Part shown: positions 1 to 6,625 of the stretch, in pieces
How the letters are laid out: every line of letters begins with the position of its first letter
How positions within the stretch are numbered: position 1 is the stretch's first letter
Assembly: GCF_035946395.1 (NCBI RefSeq)
Contig: NZ_DASYZI010000398.1
Span: 1-23,791, forward strand
Direction of reading: 5' to 3'
DNA from: Actinocrinis sp035946395
GTDB taxonomy: Bacteria > Actinomycetota > Actinomycetes > Streptomycetales > Catenulisporaceae
Length of the DNA: 23,791 nt
Position numbers and translations under genes: made by a program
Notes under the pieces: generated by a model
Told to the model about the DNA's origin: nothing
The model's database searches: none
What the model saw: only the letters and a program-made list of their open reading frames with translations

Positions 1-1
1 A

Positions 2-193
2 CCTGACAAAATGACCAGACTCGGCGGCTACCTCGGCGTCGTGACGGCGCTCCTGGCCTGGTACGCATCCTTCTCCACGGTGATCAGAGAGACGCGAAGG
101 AGCCGGATCACCCGTTCGGGCGAGCAGCACAACGATATGGCTGGCCGCCGACGTTCAAAGGCCGGGCTGCACCCGGAGTGGTCGGCGGACTGA
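2..193 (+). CDS. C-terminal fragment of a GPR1/FUN34/YaaH-type acetate uptake transporter (5' end outside window)
   Basis: The frame is open from the window edge and reads PDK-MTRLGGYLGVVTALLAWY before a polar tail ending at a TGA at 191-193. The LGGYLG...TALLAWYASF stretch matches the last membrane helix of the GPR1/FUN34/YaaH (SatP) family, six-helix inner-membrane transporters that take up acetate or succinate. Only this last helix is inside the window, so the methionine at 11 is probably internal and not the start. Family members usually end soon after this helix with a short segment containing a TFGR-like motif. Here the tail is Arg-rich (RETRRSRITRSGEQ...) and does not match, so the 3' end may be frameshifted or diverged. 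The assignment rests on one helix. Confidence 0.55.
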   Translation, partial: PDKMTRLGGYLGVVTALLAWYASFSTVIRETRRSRITRSGEQHNDMAGRRRSKAGLHPEWSAD

Positions 194-365
194 CCCGAAG
201 AGCCAGAGTGCTGTGCCGAAGAGCCAGAGTGCTGGCGTGCCGAAGAATCGCAGTGCCGAAGAATCGGAGCGCCGTGCCGAAGAGCCAGAGCGCCGGCGTG
301 CCGAAGAACCGCAGTGCCGGCGTGCCGAAGGGCCGCAGTGCCGTGCCGAAGTGCCGTAGGGCCGC
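194..365. repeat. Degenerate tandem repeat, eight units of 16-24 bp
   Basis: Eight head-to-tail units each begin with GCCGAAG (CCCGAAG in the first). They start at 194, 215, 239, 255, 276, 300, 324 and 345. The consensus is GCCGAAGARCCGCAGTGCCG followed by GCGT or GT. Unit lengths are 21, 24, 16, 21, 24, 24, 21 and about 21, so all but one are multiples of three. The array follows directly after the transporter stop codon. It could be a minisatellite-like noncoding repeat or the remnant of a repetitive coding sequence (plus-strand frame reads VPKNRSA-type heptads/octads). No start with a ribosome-binding site supports translation. Confidence 0.8.
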
Positions 366-543
366 GCTTGACCATGGGTAGTCCCAAGGTTCGCCTGCCC
401 TGCGACAGCTGACCTGCGCGCGGTGCCAGGCCCGCGCAGACTACCGTCCGTGCAAGTCAGCTGTGGCACAGAAACCAAACTCATGCCCGCAACTCATGCC
501 CGCACCCGACCGCCTTGCCGACCTCGGCGCCGCTCGCCTGGTC
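366..543. other. Gene-free convergent intergenic stretch
   Basis: Together with the tandem repeat this makes a 350-base stretch without a supportable gene, between the 3' end of the transporter and the 3' end of the convergent zinc-ribbon gene. It holds a nested inverted repeat at 406-463 and a 13-bp direct repeat (CTCATGCCCGCAA/C at 480-492 and 493-505). The open frames crossing it are Arg/Ser-rich low-complexity translations typical of chance ORFs in GC-rich DNA. Confidence 0.6.
406..463. terminator. Nested inverted repeat, possible bidirectional terminator
   Basis: Outer arms CAGCTGAC (406-413) and GTCAGCTG (456-463) enclose inner arms CTGCGCG (414-420) and CGCGCAG (433-439). All arms pair perfectly and the outer and inner left arms are contiguous. 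The structure lies between two converging genes, which suits a transcription terminator, but there is no U-tract. Confidence 0.45.
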
Positions 544-1743
544 TTACAGCGCATACTTCGGCGCAGGGTACTGGCCTGTCTGCTCATTTGGGTTTTGCCG
601 CGTCAGCAGGCGTGACTTTTCACGGTTTGTGAGGTGGTCAGTGAAGCCTCGTGCGACCATGATGTCGAGTGCCGCGTCGAGTACGGACCAAAAGGCGGCG
701 TCCTCTTGGCCCTCCTGCGTGAATTCCTGGAGGCAGCGTGCTGCGCCCAGCGTGGTCCAGCTGCTGCCACCAGGCACGATGTCGGCGAGTTCTCGGCTCA
801 GGCGGCCCGGGTTCCGCCGTTCGTAATCCATGTAAGGGCTTAGGCATACGCTCCAGACGAGCGATCCGATTCCGCTTTCCTGGCGTGCCATTTCATGCCG
901 GCCCAGGGCTGACATCCGGGTGGGCGTCGACAGCGGGAACGATTCCCCGGGCAGCTTCTGCTGTAGATCGAGCTCGTGGAGCTGTTGCAGGGCGGCGATC
1001 ACCGCTTCCTCGCGCGCGTTGCCCACGGAGCTCATGACCCGTTGCAGCCGTGCGAAGGCCTCATCCTGCGAAATGGACGTTCCGTTGCCCATCGCGGGTT
1101 TCAGTTCGCACAGGATCTGCCATGCTTCGGCGCGATGAGTGAACTGGGCTGCCCGTTGGTCCTCCAGGAGGAGGAGCAACGCCTGGACGAGTTGGCGGGC
1201 GTTGGTGCCGCGGGTCTGGTGGATCTCGATGTCCTCCAGACAAGCCGTGGAGCGCCAGGCCCGGATCTCGCCGATCGCCAGGTCCCAAGCCTGATGTTCC
1301 AGCGCTGCGAAGATCGTCGACAGGCGTGACGATCCACCGTGGAAAAACGGTTCGTCGGCTTCGGCGGCCAGGACCAGGGCGTCCAACTCACGGCGGTGGG
1401 CGTCGGCAGCCGCGGTGTCTGCGTTCAGCAGCGCCTCTTCGACATGCCACACCTGGTCTTCGCACCGCGCCCTTGCCCAGCCGTTGGAGGCCGGCCCCGC
1501 TGACAGCAGCGCGTCCAGCTCGACCCTCTTCGCAGCGTGCGCCCATGGCTCTTCGAGATGGTGCGTGAAGATCGGCTTTTTGCAGCCCGGACACCTGCGT
1601 GGCCAGCGCTGCCCCGGATGCTCTGGGCCGCCCTTGCCGCACTCGTCCCAGTCGCCGCAGGTCCACGACGTGACGACGGCATCTTCGGGCGGAAGGTAGC
1701 CGTAGCGAGTGGGCGGCCACGGCCGGCGGCGCCGCGATGGCAT
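544..1743 (-). CDS. Hypothetical protein with N-terminal zinc-ribbon-like cysteines (399 aa)
   Basis: I do not recognise this family. Residues C29, C35, C51 and C54 (TCGDWDEC...CPGCKKP) form a plausible four-cysteine zinc-ribbon or treble-clef site. The rest, about residues 65-399, is mainly amphipathic helix, with no signal peptide or membrane segment, so a soluble cytoplasmic protein is expected. The start codon is ATG, with an AGGA seven bases upstream. It is the last gene of the eight-gene minus-strand block and lies 101 bases after the membrane CHAT protease, so it may be co-transcribed or have its own promoter. It could be an adaptor or a nucleic-acid-binding accessory, but that is a guess from the cysteines and position only. 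Confidence 0.75.
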   Translation of the reverse strand: MPSRRRRPWPPTRYGYLPPEDAVVTSWTCGDWDECGKGGPEHPGQRWPRRCPGCKKPIFTHHLEEPWAHAAKRVELDALLSAGPASNGWARARCEDQVWHVEEALLNADTAAADAHRRELDALVLAAEADEPFFHGGSSRLSTIFAALEHQAWDLAIGEIRAWRSTACLEDIEIHQTRGTNARQLVQALLLLLEDQRAAQFTHRAEAWQILCELKPAMGNGTSISQDEAFARLQRVMSSVGNAREEAVIAALQQLHELDLQQKLPGESFPLSTPTRMSALGRHEMARQESGIGSLVWSVCLSPYMDYERRNPGRLSRELADIVPGGSSWTTLGAARCLQEFTQEGQEDAAFWSVLDAALDIMVARGFTDHLTNREKSRLLTRQNPNEQTGQYPAPKYAL

Positions 1744-1828
1744 CGTAGAGTCCTAATGATTTCTGGGAGTAAGCCATCCGGCAGACTCCTGGGTGGACAG
1801 CCGCCGGCAGGTGAGCACTCTTGGGTCC

Positions 1829-1843
1829 AGGACTTCGAGTCCT
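1829..1843 (-). terminator. Small hairpin just after the membrane CHAT gene stop
   Basis: AGGACT (1829-1834), loop TCG, AGTCCT (1838-1843) form a perfect 6-bp stem one base beyond the stop codon (1845-1847) of the membrane CHAT gene. It could attenuate transcription into the zinc-ribbon gene. The stem is short and has no U-tract. Confidence 0.3.
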
Positions 1844-1844
1844 T

Positions 1845-4800
1845 TCACACTCCGGTCAGGGCGAACGGTGCCCATGAACGTGGCTGAGCGTAGGGCCGCT
1901 CGGCGGCCTTGCGGACGACTTGGGCTGTGGCGGAGGCGGGGACGCGGGAGTGGGTGCGGGGCAGGAGCCCCGGCATGTATGACTCAAGTTCATCGCGGGT
2001 GGCGCGGCGCACCCATTGCTGCGCCGCGCGCAACGCCTCCGTCGGCGTGCAGCGTTCCTCCTGCCAGGCCTGGTAGAAGCGCGCCGCGATGAACGCGCCG
2101 GAGCCGTCGCCGAGGTCCCAGTGCGTTGCGAGCACTCCCGCGAATCCGGCCAGCAGCAGCACCGTGGGCATGCCGACCACCTCGTCGGGCAGCTGCTCGC
2201 CGGAGCGGTGGCTGCGGCAGGCGGAGAGCACCGCGAGCCTGCGGGGCCGGTAGGGCACGGCGGAGAGGTCGTCGAGCGTCAACCGCGCGCCTTCGAGCAA
2301 CAGGGCGCTGCTTCGGATCTGCTGGGGATTCACTTCGCAGTGCCCTGCGAAGTGCCATACCGTGTGTCGGTCGAGGGCGGCGACGACCTGATCGCGCTGC
2401 GCGTTGTCGAGCCGGGTCCGCAGCCGCCGGGGCCAGTGCCGACAGACGCTGTCGAGCTCGGCCGCCGTGGACTGCAATGGAAGCAGCTGGTCGGGATCGC
2501 CGTTCGGCGCGTCGAAGGCCAACAGCGCCAAGGGCACCGCTTCGGCTGCTGCCGCGCGCTTCGGCAACCGCGCCTGCGTGCGCGCGTTCGCCGCGTAGCG
2601 GACGGCGACGTGGTCGATCAGATGCTCCCATTCCGCTGGGGTGTTCCCATCGCGGACCGGGCCTCCGGCCGCATGGATCGGCAGGAGGCCGAGCATGCCC
2701 ATCGGCAGCAGCGTGACCACGGCGTCGTCCGGTAGCTGGTCCACCAGCGGCGCGACTCCGTTCTCCCAGAGCCAGCGCAGCACCCCGTGCAGCTGGGCTC
2801 CGTTGTCGTCGCGCTGGCCGGCGTCGCGTGGATTCGCCAGAGCCTGGTAGGGGCCGAAGGCGTGTTTCTCGACGCGCTCGCGCGAGAACCTCGGCAGCGG
2901 TACCCAGTCCGGCTCCGCGTCCGCGTGGACGATCAGCGCATAGCCGCTGCGGCTGGCGCAGGCCAGATAGACGAGCGGGCCGTCCGCAGCTGCGTCCGCG
3001 ATGTCGCCATACGTCACGGAGGTCGCCAACTCGATACCGAGCACCTGGCTGATCTCGCGGCGCACGGTGTCGAAGTCGGACCAGGCTCGCTGGATCGGCG
3101 TTGTGTACCGGCGCTGCTGTGCTCCGGGACGTTCGGGCGCTTGGCGCTCGGCGCGGTCGAGCTGCTTGCGGGCCTCGTGCAACCGCACGGTCAACTCGTG
3201 GTGCGGGCCGCTTCGGAGGGCTTGTTCGAGGGCTGAATCATCGCGGCCCGACTGCTCGCTGACCGCCACCGCGCGGCCGCGTTCGAGCGCGATGACGGCT
3301 TCGCGGATCCGGCCGCTGCGGGACAGCCAGTACCCTGCTTCCTCGGCCCTGTTCTGCACGTCCGCGAGCAGCCGGTCCCGCTCCTCGGACAGGTAGTGCG
3401 ACGCTGCCGCGCGAGGGATGACCGCCAGCAGACTCTCGTACGCCTCGGCGCACCAACGCGGATCGTCGGTCGTCTCCGCCCACTCCACCCACTGCGTGCG
3501 GACGCGGACCATCGAGGCCGTGGAGCCGTGCTCTGTCAGCGCCGCCGAACGGCGCCATTGGGCTGCGACGGTTCCCTTCGGATACGCGGTACTGAGCTGG
3601 TCCATGTCGGACTGAACGGACGCGACCTGTTCGACTGCTTCGCGTCGCAGCGTCGGCGATCCGGTGCGCCGCACCCGTCTGGACAACCGGCGTGCCTCAA
3701 GCAGATCAGCAACGATGGGATCCCACGCGGCCTCCGGAGGATCCTCGGTGAGTCGGCTTACGAGCACCCATCCCCGTTGCTGGAGCAGATTGGAGAGCAT
3801 GAGATCGGCGACCGCCCGGCGCTGCGGCCTGCGACCGGCCGCGCGAATGCCCTGGCGGCACAGCGCAATGGCCTCGTCGTACACGGCGAGCTGGTCGCGT
3901 TCGTCGTCGATGTGGGCCGTATACATCGCGAGGTAGGCGTACAGCTCAGGCAGCAGGCGGTGTACTTCCCGAGTGACGGCGTCGATCGCGCGTCGGGTGG
4001 CCTCGGCGGCTGCGCGATAGTGCGCCACAGCATCCTGAGGTTCGGTGGCCTGCCTGGCGTACACGAACTCAAGCTGCGCGGCGAAGGCGTGAACGTAGGC
4101 GTCTGCGCCTTCGTCCGCGGGCAACTTTGCGGCGGCGCTTGCGAGCTGGTCGAACGCGTGCAGGTACCCAGTGTCGTCGCCGTGTTCGTCTGCCCTCGTG
4201 CCGATCGTCTGCGCCAGGCTGACGAACACCTGGAACATCCGTATTCGCTCCGGCGGCGGGTCGGCGGCGAGTTCTTCGAGTATCTCCACGGCTTCCAGCA
4301 GCAACTCCGGTGCGGAGGTCCGGGCGCAGTCCACGAGCGCGCGCGCCTGGTTCAGCCGCGCGATCTTGCGCTGGTCCGGCGACAACCGCGGATCGGCGGC
4401 CATGCCGGCGCACTCCTGAAGCATGAACGCGGCGGCGGATTCGTTCGCGGGCTCACGCGTGTATTCCGTCAGAGTCATGCGAAAGCGGCGAGTCAACGCT
4501 CGCCGCGTCACGACGAACAGCCCGAACTCAAGTGCAGCGGTGGACGGCAGCCGCAGGGCCAGTGAGCTCGGCGTGAACAGCGCGTAGCAGGGATGCAGCA
4601 CCATGGCGCAGATCACGAGTGCGGGTGGCCAGGCCGTCTGGCGCGGCGGCCGGAACGGTCCGCGAAAGCCGTACGCCGATACGGACGTCAGCAGCGCGAA
4701 GCCGATTCCCATCTCGATCACGGCGACGTGCAGCCCGCCCGCCAGTTTGACGCCCAGCCGGGCGACGAGGAAGAGCGCGGCGGCGCCTGCGAGGAAGACG

Positions 4801-4874
4801 AACGGCACGCGGACGAGGAAGATCTGTCTGAGTGCTCGTTGACGCTGCGTCGCGCTGAGGTCGGTCTGCTTCAC
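1845..4874 (-). CDS. Membrane-anchored CHAT-domain (caspase-like) protease (1009 aa)
   Basis: The start is GTG at 4874, 19 bases after the pseudokinase stop and preceded by a purine-rich GGGAAGCGAAG. The open frame runs further upstream into the pseudokinase gene, but that part reads as an Arg/Ser/Thr-rich shadow. Residues about 20-123 contain four hydrophobic segments (roughly 20-40, 46-68, 83-101 and 106-123). A long helical, TPR-like region follows (about 130-600). The C-terminal CHAT domain (about 620-1009) carries both catalytic residues: His845 in HFAGHCE and Cys886 in LSACRSH. It ends with WAPFALTGV, a typical CHAT terminus. CHAT enzymes are caspase-fold cysteine peptidases and several act in bacterial immunity. 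By inference this one cleaves substrates at the inner face of the membrane. Family assignment is secure; substrate and trigger are unknown. Confidence 0.9.
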   Translation of the reverse strand: MKQTDLSATQRQRALRQIFLVRVPFVFLAGAAALFLVARLGVKLAGGLHVAVIEMGIGFALLTSVSAYGFRGPFRPPRQTAWPPALVICAMVLHPCYALFTPSSLALRLPSTAALEFGLFVVTRRALTRRFRMTLTEYTREPANESAAAFMLQECAGMAADPRLSPDQRKIARLNQARALVDCARTSAPELLLEAVEILEELAADPPPERIRMFQVFVSLAQTIGTRADEHGDDTGYLHAFDQLASAAAKLPADEGADAYVHAFAAQLEFVYARQATEPQDAVAHYRAAAEATRRAIDAVTREVHRLLPELYAYLAMYTAHIDDERDQLAVYDEAIALCRQGIRAAGRRPQRRAVADLMLSNLLQQRGWVLVSRLTEDPPEAAWDPIVADLLEARRLSRRVRRTGSPTLRREAVEQVASVQSDMDQLSTAYPKGTVAAQWRRSAALTEHGSTASMVRVRTQWVEWAETTDDPRWCAEAYESLLAVIPRAAASHYLSEERDRLLADVQNRAEEAGYWLSRSGRIREAVIALERGRAVAVSEQSGRDDSALEQALRSGPHHELTVRLHEARKQLDRAERQAPERPGAQQRRYTTPIQRAWSDFDTVRREISQVLGIELATSVTYGDIADAAADGPLVYLACASRSGYALIVHADAEPDWVPLPRFSRERVEKHAFGPYQALANPRDAGQRDDNGAQLHGVLRWLWENGVAPLVDQLPDDAVVTLLPMGMLGLLPIHAAGGPVRDGNTPAEWEHLIDHVAVRYAANARTQARLPKRAAAAEAVPLALLAFDAPNGDPDQLLPLQSTAAELDSVCRHWPRRLRTRLDNAQRDQVVAALDRHTVWHFAGHCEVNPQQIRSSALLLEGARLTLDDLSAVPYRPRRLAVLSACRSHRSGEQLPDEVVGMPTVLLLAGFAGVLATHWDLGDGSGAFIAARFYQAWQEERCTPTEALRAAQQWVRRATRDELESYMPGLLPRTHSRVPASATAQVVRKAAERPYAQPRSWAPFALTGV

Positions 4875-4893
4875 CTTCGCTTCCCGTTCCCGG

Positions 4894-6546
4894 TCAGAAG
4901 CTGTCCGGAGTCGGCACCGGCAGACCGTACTGCGCGGCGACGGACTGCCAGTCCTGGAGGAACGCGTTCTTCGCGGTTTCCGCCTGCTTGGAGTAGTTGT
5001 CACCGTCGGTGAAGTTGTTGTCGGGCTGGGCGTCGCCGTTGCACCCGTTGCTCTCCACGTCCGCTGCCCAGGAGGCATATGCCTGATCGGCCTCGGACGA
5101 GTACGTCAGAGCATTGACCAAATCGGACAGGAGCTGTCGTCCGTTGTCGATCGCCGAGGCGTCGAGTTGCTGCGCGGCCGCGAGTTCCTGTGCGCGGTCC
5201 GTGACGGCCTGCCGCAGGTCGGTCAACCCCTGGCTCGGGTCCGTGCAGCCGCTGATCTCGCTCTGTACCGCCCTGGTCACCAGCGAGCGGTCGGACGACG
5301 AATTGTTGACGAGGCCGGAGATGGCCTGAGCCTGCTGCTGTGCCGCAGTTCCGCCTTGCTGAGTGTCCGTGGCCTGATCGGTGGCCTGGCTGGCCGACGG
5401 GTCGGTGGATGCGTTGGGATCCGTGGTGTAGGGCGTCGACTGCGGATACGCATTTGGATCTGTGTACGTATACGTGGAAGGCGTGCTACTGGGGTGGATC
5501 GCGACCGCGATGAACAGCGCCGCGACTGCGACCAGGCCTCCGCCGACGAGAGCGACCCGCCGCGGAGAGGCGTTCACGAGAAGGCCGGTCCGCGCATGGT
5601 CGAACGGGCCCTCGTCACCGGGGAGCGCTGCTTCGTCTTCGTCGATGTGGTACGGCGACTCTGCGCGTACGTGGACGTGGCCGGGTTCGGCGAGATCGTG
5701 CTCGTCGTATTCGTAGTCTTCGATCGCGTCTTCGTCCGTGTGCGACGCCGTGAGCCGGTCGATGTCCGCAGCCGTCACCGCGCACAGGGCTTCACGCCAC
5801 TCGGCCGGCGATGGTCGCGGTTCGTCCGCCTTCGGGTCGGCGAATGCGCGGTGGAACAGTACTCGGATGCGGTCGTCGAGGCCGGACGGAACAGAGCGTT
5901 CGTCGTCTGCGAGGAGCAAGCCGCGGTAGATCAGGCCGGCCAGCGCACGGCGGTCGCTGTCGCTGTCACTGCCCGGTGAGGCTCCTACCAGTGCTGGGTG
6001 CAGCTTGTCACCGCCCAGGAGGTAGGCGTGCGGCGCGGCCTCCGACCGCCAGAGCACTTTGCGGGCGCTGAGCCGGCCGTGTACCAGTCCCTCGTGCTCC
6101 AGGCAGGTGAACAGCTCGCAGAGGCTGACCAGTACCTTGATACGCACGGACGCTTCGGGAGGATACGACGCTCGGGTGTGAAGCCGATCGAAGGTGCGCG
6201 GATCGCGGCCGAAATTGTAGAAGCCGGGCGGAGCCGCGCGCAGCACGACTCCGACTACCGCGCGGTCCTCCACGACAGTGTCGGCCAGCCAGCCGATCGC
6301 GTCATGGCCCGGCTGCGCCGGGTCCGCGCTGCGCCCGAGGCGGGCGAGTTCGGTCAGCCGCTCGGCGTCGCCATCGCGCTCGCTCCCGCCCTCACCCTCG
6401 CTGCCGAGCGGCTTGGTGTAGACCTTGTAGACGTATGACGCGCCGGCCTCGTCGCGGCAACGCCGCATGGCCCAGCGGTCCGTGCGGCTGAACGCGCTGT
6501 CCTCGACTCGGTATCGGGCGCCGGACTCTCCCGAGATCCATCGCAT
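4894..6546 (-). CDS. Membrane-anchored kinase-like protein, probable pseudokinase with extracytoplasmic sensor domain (550 aa)
   Basis: Residues about 10-265 resemble a bacterial serine/threonine kinase fold. A YVYKVY segment places the ATP-binding lysine at K41. The catalytic loop reads GLVHGRLSARKVLW (about 153-166), so the HRD/HGD aspartate is Arg158, and the DFG position reads LLGGD (176-180). Loss of both key aspartate contexts suggests a pseudokinase. An acidic linker (about 270-320) leads to one membrane helix (about 330-350), then a Ser/Thr/Gln-rich stalk and an outside domain of about 150 residues with two cysteines (C434 and C502) that could form a disulfide. The ATG is two bases from a strong GGGGGAG. 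It lies between the two CHAT genes, which suits a signal-sensing partner. It could still bind nucleotide or act through an unusual mechanism. Confidence 0.8.
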   Translation of the reverse strand: MRWISGESGARYRVEDSAFSRTDRWAMRRCRDEAGASYVYKVYTKPLGSEGEGGSERDGDAERLTELARLGRSADPAQPGHDAIGWLADTVVEDRAVVGVVLRAAPPGFYNFGRDPRTFDRLHTRASYPPEASVRIKVLVSLCELFTCLEHEGLVHGRLSARKVLWRSEAAPHAYLLGGDKLHPALVGASPGSDSDSDRRALAGLIYRGLLLADDERSVPSGLDDRIRVLFHRAFADPKADEPRPSPAEWREALCAVTAADIDRLTASHTDEDAIEDYEYDEHDLAEPGHVHVRAESPYHIDEDEAALPGDEGPFDHARTGLLVNASPRRVALVGGGLVAVAALFIAVAIHPSSTPSTYTYTDPNAYPQSTPYTTDPNASTDPSASQATDQATDTQQGGTAAQQQAQAISGLVNNSSSDRSLVTRAVQSEISGCTDPSQGLTDLRQAVTDRAQELAAAQQLDASAIDNGRQLLSDLVNALTYSSEADQAYASWAADVESNGCNGDAQPDNNFTDGDNYSKQAETAKNAFLQDWQSVAAQYGLPVPTPDSF

Positions 6547-6569
6547 GTCTCCCCCTACTTCCCAGCGGC

Positions 6570-6588
6570 GTCCGATCGCGGATCGGAC
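6570..6588 (-). repeat. Hairpin in the CHAT-pseudokinase intergenic gap
   Basis: GTCCGATC, loop GCG, GATCGGAC form a perfect 8-bp stem within the 79-base gap between the large CHAT gene and the pseudokinase gene, 24 bases upstream of the pseudokinase start. There is no U-tract in the direction of transcription. It may be a processing or attenuation element that sets the ratio of the two products. Confidence 0.45.
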
Positions 6589-6625
6589 TTCGTTTCGGTG
6601 GAACTTCGGTCGTTCCGCGCCGTCG

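Noticed and set aside
194..365. CRISPR array
   Set aside because: Units are 16-24 bp and directly adjacent, without unique spacers of constant length, and there are no cas genes in the window.
3396..4565. 389-codon plus-strand frame opposite the membrane CHAT gene
   Set aside because: No motif and no start signal, and it overlaps the helical-repeat region of a well-supported gene.
4894..6546. Active serine/threonine protein kinase
   Set aside because: The catalytic loop has HGR in place of HRD/HGD, and the DFG position reads GGD, so ordinary phosphotransfer is unlikely.
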